A model generated the notes under the pieces. It ran no database searches. It saw only the letters and a list, made by a program, of their open reading frames with translations, and was not told the DNA's origin. A DNA stretch of 64,000 bases from Streptomyces sp. NBC_01235 (GTDB taxonomy: Bacteria; Actinomycetota; Actinomycetes; Streptomycetales; Streptomycetaceae): assembly GCF_035989285.1 (NCBI RefSeq), contig NZ_CP108513.1, positions 496,001-560,000 of the forward strand. The letters run 5' to 3'. Position numbers and translations under genes: made by a program. Within the stretch, counting starts at the first letter, position 1. Each line of letters begins with the position of its first letter. Below are positions 25,822-32,443 of this stretch, piece after piece.

Positions 25822-27243
25822 ATGAGCGAGATGGTACCCGGGGGCAACCTGCCCCTCCCGGGTGGCGCCCTGTCCGTCCGGGTGCCCGGCCCCTTAGACG
25901 TCTGCGCGCTCGTCACGGACGACAGCGGCAGGGTCCGGGGCGACGGCGACTTCGTGTTCTACAACCAGCCGACGGCACCGGGAGTCCGGCTTCAGGGTGA
26001 CACCCTGACACTGGAACCCGCCAGGCTGCGGCCCGGCGCCACCCGTGTCACGGTGGTCGTCGGCGCCGCCGAGCCGGGCACTCCGCCGACCCGCCTGCCC
26101 GCCCCCACCCTCCACGTCACCGATCCGCACGGCCGCGCGCTGGCCCGGTTCACACCGCCGCCCTCACAGCGCGAGACGGTCCTCCTGCTCGCGGAGTTCT
26201 ACAAGAGGGGCGACGGCTGGAAGCTGCGGGCGCTCGGCCAGGGCTACGCGGACGGACTGGCGGGACTGGCCAGGGACTTCGGGGTGGACGTCGCGGAGGA
26301 CGTCGCGGAGGGCGACACCTCGTCCACGTACCGGCGGCCCACCGCCGGACCGCCCGCGTACGCCGCAACAGGCGGCACCGCTCCCGCGGGCCGACACACG
26401 ACCGCCTCGCCCCGCGCGACCGCCCCCCGCCCCGCCCACGCACCGCACGCCCCCTCCCCCGCACCCGACCCCGACGGCTTCCTCACCCTCGTCAACCCCG
26501 CCCGAGCCACGGCCGGTTCGCCGCCCGTGTCCCTCGACGCCCGCCTCGCCTCGGCGGCCCGGGCGCATGCCGCCGCCATGGCCGCGGCCGGGCGGCTCGG
26601 CACCGAGGGCGCGGACGGCGTCTCGGTGCACCAACGGGTCACAGCCGCCGGATACCGGTATCTCGCGATGGGCGAACACCTGGTCTCCGGGCCGCGCACG
26701 GCCGCGGAGTTCGTCGCGTACTGCCTGCGCACCGAGCAGGCCCGCCGCACCCTGCACGACCCGGCGTTCACGCACGCCGCGTCGGCGCAGGCCACCGACG
26801 GGCGCACGGGCAGCACGTACTGGACGGCCCTGTGGGCGAGCCCGTTCACCCCGGACGGCCTGGCCCGGACCGCGGCCGAGGTCGTCGACCTCACCAACCG
26901 CGAGCGGGCGCGGGCTGGTCTGCGGGCCCTGGCCGTCGACCCCCTGCTCACCACGGCGGCGCAGGCGCACAGCGCGGACATGGTGGCACGCGCCTTCTAC
27001 TCCCACACCTCGCCCGAGGGGAGCCGGCCGTGGGACCGGGCCGCCGCCGCGGGCTCCGCCCGGCGGACCATCGGCGAGAACATCGCCTGCGGCCAGCGCT
27101 CCCCCGCCGAGGTGGTGGACGGCTGGATGAACAGCCCCGGCCACCGTGCCAACATCCTCAAGCCCGCCTTCACCCACATCGGTGTCGGCTTCGAGGGCGG
27201 CGGCGCATCGGGCACGTACTGGACGCAACTCTTCGGCGCCTGA
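25822..27243 (+). CDS. TerD-domain protein fused to two CAP/SCP domains
   Basis: 473 residues without a signal peptide. Residues about 1-160 are a TerD/tellurite-resistance domain (DVCALVTDDSGRVRGDGDFVFYNQP, the calcium-binding region). A Pro/Ala/Thr-rich linker (165-212) leads to two CAP (cysteine-rich secretory/PR-1) domains. The first (about 215-340) is degenerate. The second (about 352-472) keeps HSADMVARAFYSHTSPEG, IGENIACGQ and WMNSPGHRANIL, with the canonical His/Glu/Glu/His cavity residues. CAP domains are normally secreted, so a cytoplasmic TerD fusion is notable. An alternative start is ATG 25831. No ter-operon neighbours. Confidence 0.85.
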   Translation: MSEMVPGGNLPLPGGALSVRVPGPLDVCALVTDDSGRVRGDGDFVFYNQPTAPGVRLQGDTLTLEPARLRPGATRVTVVVGAAEPGTPPTRLPAPTLHVTDPHGRALARFTPPPSQRETVLLLAEFYKRGDGWKLRALGQGYADGLAGLARDFGVDVAEDVAEGDTSSTYRRPTAGPPAYAATGGTAPAGRHTTASPRATAPRPAHAPHAPSPAPDPDGFLTLVNPARATAGSPPVSLDARLASAARAHAAAMAAAGRLGTEGADGVSVHQRVTAAGYRYLAMGEHLVSGPRTAAEFVAYCLRTEQARRTLHDPAFTHAASAQATDGRTGSTYWTALWASPFTPDGLARTAAEVVDLTNRERARAGLRALAVDPLLTTAAQAHSADMVARAFYSHTSPEGSRPWDRAAAAGSARRTIGENIACGQRSPAEVVDGWMNSPGHRANILKPAFTHIGVGFEGGGASGTYWTQLFGA

Positions 27244-27307
27244 CACCCCACCAGCCTCCCGAGGTGATCTGCGCCTCACAGGCAACCCCCTTCACCTTGC
27301 CCGCGTC

Positions 27308-27367
27308 TTGACCGGCAGCACGGCACTATACCCATCGTGTATACACAGAGTGCATACGTGGACATAC
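27308..27367 (+). promoter_or_regulatory. Putative promoter/operator of the TPR gene: GTGTATACAC palindrome and ATAC repeats
   Basis: A TTGACC box at 27308-27313, a perfect 10-bp palindrome GTGTATACAC at 27337-27346, and four ATAC tetramers at 27328, 27341, 27354 and 27364 (spacing 13, 13, 10) precede an AAAGGA RBS and ATG at 27392. The regularity suggests regulator binding. The exact -10 element is not clear. Confidence 0.4.
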
Positions 27368-27391
27368 GGTGATCGGACGAAAGGATTCCCA

Positions 27392-27407
27392 ATGGAGTTG
27401 TCAACCC
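27392..27407 (+). pseudogene. Detached 5' end of the TPR-protein gene (codons 1-5)
   Basis: ATG 27392 has a good AAAGGA ribosome-binding site six bases upstream and reads MELST before entering the insertion sequence and stopping at 27427. Deleting 1445 bp between the two CAACCC copies (27402-27407 and 28847-28852) joins this start in frame to the TPR gene at 28873 as MELSTHLQRKEPMYGK. It is therefore the displaced beginning of that gene. Confidence 0.7.
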
Positions 27408-27432
27408 GGGTTGGTGACTCGTTGTGAGCGTG

Positions 27433-28638
27433 TCAGCCCAGCTCGACGGGCGTCTGTGGTGCTGCGAGCTCGAAGGGGCGGCCGTCGCGTATGAGGGCCC
27501 ACAGGACGTTCAGGCGGCGCCTCGCGAGGGCGATGATCGCCTGCTTGTGGCCCTTGCCCTCGGCTCGCTTGCGTTCGTAGAAGGCTCTGGAGACGGGGCA
27601 GGAGCGGGCGGCGACCATGGCGGACATGTAGAAGACCCGCAACAGGCGGCGGCAGTAGCGCCGTGGTCGGCGCATGTTGCCGCTGATGCGCCCGGAGTCC
27701 TTGGGGACCGGGGCCAGGCCGGCGACGCCGGCGAGGCGGTCGGCGCTGGCGAAGACGCTCAGGTCGCCGCCGGTGTGGGCGATGAACTCGGCGCCCAGGA
27801 CGGGGCCGAGGCCGGGCATGCTCAGGATGACCTCGGCGTGCGGGTGGTCGCGAAACCGGCCCTCGATCAGGGCGTCGGTCTCGGCGATTTCCTCATCGAG
27901 GGCCATCACCTCCCTCGCGAGCCTGGCCACCATGGTGGCGGCCAGCTTCTCCCCGGCGACGGCGGTGTGCTGGGCCTCGGCGGCCTCCACCGCGGTGGCG
28001 GCGATGAGCTGGTAGTTGCGGACCTTGCGGTTCTTCAGCCAGGTCGCGAGCCGGTTTCCGCCGGTCCGCCGGAGGGCGGCCGGCGTCTGGTAGTGGGTCA
28101 GCAGGACCAGGGCCGCTTTGGACGTCTTGTAGTCGAAGGCGCGTTCCAGGGCGGGGAAGTACTCCAGCATCTGGGCCCGCAGCCGGTTGATCGCCCGGGT
28201 GCGGTCGGCGGCCAGGTCCAGGCGCCGCGAGGTGAGGATCCGCAGGTCCACGGCGATGTCGTCGCCCCGGTGCAGCGGCTCCAGATCGCGGCGCATGCGG
28301 GCCTGGTCGGCGATGACGAAGGCGTCTTTGGCGTCGCTCTTGCCGTCGCCCCGGTAGGAGCCGGAAGCGTGGTGGACGGTACGGCCGGGGATGTAGAGGA
28401 CCTGCTGGCCGTTGTCGGTCAGCAGCGCGATCAGCAGCGCGGCCCCGCCGGCGTTGAGGTCGATCGCCCAGGTCACCGGATCGCCGTCGCTCAACTCCAG
28501 CACATCAGCGATCAGTTTGAGCAGCGCGGTTTCGTCGTTGTCCACCCGCCGCGACAGCCGCCGCGTGCCGTCGGTGTCGATCACCGTGCAGTGATGCGCG
28601 GCTTTGCCCGCATCCGTACCAGCCCACAGTTCGGGCAC
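27433..28638 (-). CDS. IS110-family transposase
   Basis: 401 residues from GTG 28638 (GGAGG five bases upstream; GTG 28644 overlaps the RBS). The N-terminal RuvC-like DEDD domain starts ELWAGTDAGKAAHHC and includes GDGKSDAKDAFVIADQAR. The C-terminal transposase_20 domain has MPGLGPVLGAEFIAHTG and DRLAGVAGLAPVPKDSG, ending FYERKRAEGKGHKQAIIALARR. The length is normal and no frameshift is seen, so it may be active. IS110 enzymes are guided by a bridge RNA encoded in the element's non-coding end. The shift from upstream gene spacing marks recent insertion. Confidence 0.95.
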   Translation of the reverse strand: MPELWAGTDAGKAAHHCTVIDTDGTRRLSRRVDNDETALLKLIADVLELSDGDPVTWAIDLNAGGAALLIALLTDNGQQVLYIPGRTVHHASGSYRGDGKSDAKDAFVIADQARMRRDLEPLHRGDDIAVDLRILTSRRLDLAADRTRAINRLRAQMLEYFPALERAFDYKTSKAALVLLTHYQTPAALRRTGGNRLATWLKNRKVRNYQLIAATAVEAAEAQHTAVAGEKLAATMVARLAREVMALDEEIAETDALIEGRFRDHPHAEVILSMPGLGPVLGAEFIAHTGGDLSVFASADRLAGVAGLAPVPKDSGRISGNMRRPRRYCRRLLRVFYMSAMVAARSCPVSRAFYERKRAEGKGHKQAIIALARRRLNVLWALIRDGRPFELAAPQTPVELG

Positions 28639-28644
28639 GGCCAC

Positions 28645-28846
28645 CTCCGAAGTCGTATCCGTTCACAGCCCAGCAGACGACCTCGCCAGCGTGTCCTTAC
28701 CAAGCGATCTTGTGCCGCGCATCCCAATGAGTGGTCGAGTCGTCGCGGGATGCCGGGCGGCCAATCCTTTCAAGCCACCAACGGGCGGAAACCCATGAGC
28801 CACACCCGGCATCCCTGGGTCTTTCGATCCTACGAGTGACCGAAAC
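28645..28846 (-). ncRNA. Candidate IS110 bridge RNA region
   Basis: About 200 bp of non-coding sequence on the 5' side of the transposase, the place where IS110-group elements encode the bridge RNA that pairs with target and donor DNA. It contains a strong stem: an 11-bp perfect inverted repeat GGGATGCCGGG (28747-28757) / CCCGGCATCCC (28805-28815) enclosing 47 bases. Position and structure fit; the pairing loops were not identified by eye. Confidence 0.5.
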
Positions 28847-28872
28847 CAACCCACCTACAACGTAAGGAACCG

Positions 28873-29955
28873 ATGTACGGCAAGGCATTCGCCCCGGAGT
28901 ACCAGGGCGCCCTCACCTCCCTGTCCGTGAACTCCTCACTGGACGACGTACTGGCCGCCGGCACCGAACAGTTGAGGGCCGCCGAGCGGGCCGGACAGCA
29001 CGGCGAGGCGGCCCGCTCGGGGCTCGCGGTCGCCGAGGCGCACCGGCGGCTGGGGCAGGTGCGGGAGGCGGACCGGGCCTGGAAGGCGAGTTACCGGGCG
29101 GCCCGGGATGCCGGGGACGTCGCCGCGATGGCCTGGGCGCTGTGGAGCGGCGGCACCCTCGCCCGGCAGCGCGGCGCGTTCCCACTGGCCCGGCGGCTGC
29201 TGGGGCTCGCGGCCGACCTCGGCGAGCGGGGCGGCGACATCGTCGTCCGCGGTTACTCGCTGGCAGGGCTCGCGGAGACCGGGCGCATCCAGGGCGACTA
29301 CGAGGCGGTCGGCCGGCTGCACGAGCAACTGCTGGCCGAGGCCCGCAGGCGCGGCGAGGCCCGGCACACGGTGTGGGCACTGGAGGGCATAGCGCAGATG
29401 CACCGCAACTCCGGTGCCCACGACACCGCGTACGCCCTCTTCGAGGAAGCGGCCCGGATCGCCGCGGGCGCCGAGGACCGACGCGGTCACGCCTGGGCGC
29501 TGCGCGGACTGGCCGACATCGTCTCCGTACGGGACGGGGCCACCGAGCGCGCCCTCGGCCTGCTGGCGGAGGCCGAGGAGTCCTGCCGCACGATGAACCT
29601 GTCCGGCGCGCTGGCCTACAACCACAAGATGCGCGGCAACGTCCTGTATCGCGCCGGTCGTTACGCCGAGGCCCGGGACCTCTACGAGCTGGCACTGGGC
29701 GAGTTCCGTGCGATGGGCGAGCCGCGCGGCGAGGCACTCTCCCGGCTCGGTCTGACGAAGTCGCTGGCTCGTCTGGGTCGCGACCGCGCGGAGACGGAAG
29801 CCGAACTCGTCGACCTGGCAGACACGTTGGAGCGCATCGGCCTGCGGCACGCACGGGAGATGGTCACCCGGGCGCAGAACGAGCTGGGCATCGGACCGGC
29901 CGGCAGGGTGACCGAGGCGGCGCCGGCCGGCCCGCGCACGGCGGTCGCACGGTGA
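28873..29955 (+). CDS. TPR-repeat protein, 5' end displaced by IS110
   Basis: 360 residues from ATG 28873, with AAGGA only four bases upstream. The better start is ATG 27392, now cut off by the insertion sequence. Residues about 35-330 are tandem 34-40-residue helical repeats of TPR type (e.g. EARHTVWALEGIAQMHRNSGAHDTAYALFEEAARI, with AGRYAEARDLYELALGEFRAMGE near the end). The stop overlaps the GTG of the polyprenyl synthetase gene by 4 bp (GTGA), so the two are translationally coupled. It probably scaffolds or regulates the prenyl-chain enzyme. Loss of 12 residues may be tolerated, but its promoter is now 1.4 kb away. Confidence 0.8.
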   Translation: MYGKAFAPEYQGALTSLSVNSSLDDVLAAGTEQLRAAERAGQHGEAARSGLAVAEAHRRLGQVREADRAWKASYRAARDAGDVAAMAWALWSGGTLARQRGAFPLARRLLGLAADLGERGGDIVVRGYSLAGLAETGRIQGDYEAVGRLHEQLLAEARRRGEARHTVWALEGIAQMHRNSGAHDTAYALFEEAARIAAGAEDRRGHAWALRGLADIVSVRDGATERALGLLAEAEESCRTMNLSGALAYNHKMRGNVLYRAGRYAEARDLYELALGEFRAMGEPRGEALSRLGLTKSLARLGRDRAETEAELVDLADTLERIGLRHAREMVTRAQNELGIGPAGRVTEAAPAGPRTAVAR

Positions 29956-31055
29956 CGGCGCTCGACGCGGCCGTACGGGAAGTCGCCGCGGCACACGGTT
30001 CGGGGGAGCACACCGAAGCACCCGCACCCGCACCCGCGACGCCGCCTGGCGCACCCCAGGTCCTCGCCCGCTGCCGCGCGTTGGTGCGGCCCGCGCTCAT
30101 GGAGGCCGTCGGACGGTCGCATCCCTGGGTGGGTGAGATGGCCGGGTACGCCTTCGGCTGGTGCGGGGTCGGCGGGGTGCCCTCGGCCGGCTCCGGGGGC
30201 AAGGGCGTACGGCAGGCCCTCGCGGTACTCGGCGCCGAGGCGGCCGGGGCGCCCGCGCGGGCCGGTGTGCCCGCGGCGGTCGCGGTGGAACTGGTGCACG
30301 CCTTCTCCCTGCTCCACGACGACATCATGGACGGCGACCCGACCCGGCGCGGGCGCCCCACGGTGTGGAAGGCGTACGGCACGGGACCGGCGGTCCTGGC
30401 GGGCGACGCGCTGTTCGCCCTGGCGGTGGAGACCCTCGCACTGCAACCGCCCCCGGCCGGCGCCGACGCCGTGCGTCTGCTGTCCGGCGCGCTCGGGGAC
30501 CTCGTACGCGGGCAGGCCGACGACCTGTTGTTCGCCGCGCGGCCCTGGTCGGGGCCGGAGCGGGTGCCGCCGGAGGACTACCGGGCGATGGCCGAGGGGA
30601 AGACGGGTGCGCTGCTGGGCTGTGCGGCGGCCCTGGGGGCCGTCCTGGGCGGGGCGTCCCCGGCCGTGGCGAACGCGCTGGACCGGGCCGGACGGCACCT
30701 GGGGGTCGCCTTCCAGGTGGTCGACGACGTGCTGGGCATCTGGGGCGACCCTTCGGTGACGGGCAAACCCGTGCACGGCGATCTGCGGGAGCGGAAGAAG
30801 ACGTTCCCCGTGCTGGCCGCCCTCGACTCGCCCGCCCCCGCCGCGCGCCGCCTGGCCGTGCTCCTGGAGCGGGACGGCGATCCGGGTGCGGCGGCGGAGC
30901 TGATCGAGGAGGCGGGAGGCCGTACGGCGGCGCTCGTCGAGGCGGGCCGGCAGGTCGCCGCCGCCGAATCGGCGCTCGCAAAGGCGCCGCTCGCCGCCGG
31001 CGCCCTGAGCGACCTGCGCCGTCTGGTGGACTTCGTCGTGCGCCGGAACCTCTGA
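29952..31055 (+). CDS. Polyprenyl (isoprenyl diphosphate) synthetase
   Basis: 367 residues from GTG 29952. The first aspartate-rich motif is DDIMD at 123-127 (HAFSLLHDDIMDGDPTRRGRPTV) and the second is FQVVDDVLGIWGD. Together they bind the Mg-diphosphate of the allylic substrate. The GGKGVRQAL segment at 82-90 binds IPP. The first 35 residues are a Pro/Ala-rich, probably disordered extension absent from ordinary GGPP synthases. It makes C15-C20 or longer prenyl diphosphates. No terpene cyclase or carotenoid gene adjoins it. It is coupled to the TPR gene upstream. Chain length cannot be read. Confidence 0.88.
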   Translation: MTALDAAVREVAAAHGSGEHTEAPAPAPATPPGAPQVLARCRALVRPALMEAVGRSHPWVGEMAGYAFGWCGVGGVPSAGSGGKGVRQALAVLGAEAAGAPARAGVPAAVAVELVHAFSLLHDDIMDGDPTRRGRPTVWKAYGTGPAVLAGDALFALAVETLALQPPPAGADAVRLLSGALGDLVRGQADDLLFAARPWSGPERVPPEDYRAMAEGKTGALLGCAAALGAVLGGASPAVANALDRAGRHLGVAFQVVDDVLGIWGDPSVTGKPVHGDLRERKKTFPVLAALDSPAPAARRLAVLLERDGDPGAAAELIEEAGGRTAALVEAGRQVAAAESALAKAPLAAGALSDLRRLVDFVVRRNL

Positions 31056-31176
31056 CCTGGGCCCCGCCCTGATCTGAAACGATTTGACCTGCGGGACGGC
31101 GCGGGGCGAGGGTGCGAGGAGACGAAGAGGCCAGGCGCGGCCCCGCTTCCTTTCCCGCGCCGGAAGGGTGACTGCC

Positions 31177-32154
31177 TTGATCGGCATCTCGGACATCGAA
31201 GCCGCGGCCGAGCGGATCGCCGGACATCTCGTCCGTACCCCGACCCTGCCGAGCCCGGGCCTGTCGACGCTGCTCGGTGTCCCCGTGACCACGAAGCTGG
31301 AACTCCTCCAGCGCACCGGTTCCTTCAAGGCGCGCGGGGCGACGGCGAAGCTGTTGTCGTTGAGCGAGGCCGAGCGGGCAGCGGGGGCCGTGGCCGTGAG
31401 CGGCGGAAACCACGGGATCGCGCTCGCGGTCATGGCCGCCGCGCTGGACGTGAAGGCCACGGTCGTGATGCCGCGTTCGGCTCCCGCCCGTTCCGTCGAG
31501 CTCGTGGCGGCGGCCGGCGCCTCGGTGCGGCTGACCGACACGATGGGCGGCGCGTTCACGCTGGTGGAGCGATTGCGGGACGAGGGCCTCACGTTGGTGC
31601 ACCCGTTCGACGATCCGGTGGTCGTCGCCGGGCAGGGCACGGTCGGCCTGGAGTTCGCCGCCGACGCCGGTGAGCTCACGGACGTCCTGGTGAGTGTCGG
31701 GGGCGGCGGCCTGATCGCCGGTGTCGCCGCGGCCCTGCGCGCCGACCGCCCGGACGTGCGGATCTGGGGTGTGGAGACGGAGGGCGCGCAGGCGATGTCG
31801 GAGGCGCTGGCGGCGGGCGGGCCGGTGCAGGTGGAGCTGTCGTCGATCGTCTCCACCCTCAGCGCGCCCAGCGTCTCGCAGTTGACGTACGACCATGTAT
31901 CCGCGCTGGTCGGCGAGGTGTTGGTGGTTTCCGACCGGGAGGCCGTGCGGGGCTGCCTGGACCTCGCCGAGCACGCCAAGGTGTGGACCGAACCGGCGGC
32001 CGGTTGCCTCCTGCCCGCGGCCCGGCAGGTCGTGGAACGGGTGGGGGACGGCGCACGGCTGGGGCTGGTGGTCTGCGGGGGCAACGCGACGGCCGCGGAC
32101 ATGATGTCCTGGATGGATCGGTTCGGGCTGCGCCGAGAGCACTCGCCGGGATAA
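31177..32154 (+). CDS. PLP-dependent threonine/serine dehydratase-like enzyme
   Basis: 325 residues from TTG 31177, chosen because GGAAGGG ends eight bases earlier; GTG 31168 is possible but overlaps that RBS. The PLP lysine lies in RTGSFKARGA. The phosphate-binding glycine loop is SVGGGGLIAG, and SGGNHGIALAV carries the substrate-binding Asn. This is the fold-type II serine/threonine dehydratase and serine racemase family. The C-terminal ACT domain is lacking, so it is a catabolic or biosynthetic-accessory type. It begins about 120 bp after the polyprenyl synthetase gene. A functional link is uncertain. Confidence 0.85.
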   Translation: MIGISDIEAAAERIAGHLVRTPTLPSPGLSTLLGVPVTTKLELLQRTGSFKARGATAKLLSLSEAERAAGAVAVSGGNHGIALAVMAAALDVKATVVMPRSAPARSVELVAAAGASVRLTDTMGGAFTLVERLRDEGLTLVHPFDDPVVVAGQGTVGLEFAADAGELTDVLVSVGGGGLIAGVAAALRADRPDVRIWGVETEGAQAMSEALAAGGPVQVELSSIVSTLSAPSVSQLTYDHVSALVGEVLVVSDREAVRGCLDLAEHAKVWTEPAAGCLLPAARQVVERVGDGARLGLVVCGGNATAADMMSWMDRFGLRREHSPG

Positions 32155-32443
32155 GGAAATCCGCCGGAAGGGCCTCCGAGCAGGAATGGACCGCTGCCGA
32201 GAAGGTCGTTTCCGGGATCCTCGAGGAGTCTCCGGCGGCCTGTTTACCGCTGGTTACACCGCTGGACGACCCCAGGACGCGCCCCGGCAATTCCCTTTTC
32301 TCGCACATACACTCGGCTCCGCCGTCGACCCTTTGAATAAAAGACAGGAAATCCACCGGAGTTGCGGTCCAATTGAACGGACCCCCTCTCGCCGGTCGTA
32401 CCACTGGGAAAGGTGAGTACCAGCGGTTCAGCGAGGGATGGCC
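32155..32443. other. Intergenic spacer, no gene seen
   Basis: About 290 bp of somewhat less GC-rich DNA between the dehydratase and the kinase-like gene. Open frames here lack the third-position GC bias. It presumably carries the promoter of the kinase-like gene. No convincing promoter elements or repeats were identified by eye. Confidence 0.4.

Larger units (their letters stand above)
27408..28852 (-). mobile_element. IS110-family insertion sequence, 1445 bp
   Basis: The element is bounded by a shared hexamer CAACCC (27402-27407 and 28847-28852) and contains one transposase gene reading leftward. There is a long non-coding stretch on the 5' side of the transposase (about 200 bp) and only about 25 bp on the 3' side, the arrangement of the IS110 subgroup. 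There are no long terminal inverted repeats, as expected. A related sequence is seen near both ends (GGGTTGGTGACTCG at 27408 and its partial complement CGAGTGAC..ACCAACCC at 28833-28852). The element sits between codon 5 and the rest of the TPR gene. Confidence 0.75.

Noticed and set aside
27392..27427. Short peptide gene starting at ATG 27392
   Set aside because: It stops after 11 codons inside the IS end, and its first five codons join in frame to the TPR gene when the IS is removed.
29952..32154. Terpene biosynthetic cluster around the polyprenyl synthetase
   Set aside because: No cyclase, P450, methyltransferase or carotenoid gene is adjacent. The neighbours are a TPR protein, a dehydratase and a pseudokinase.
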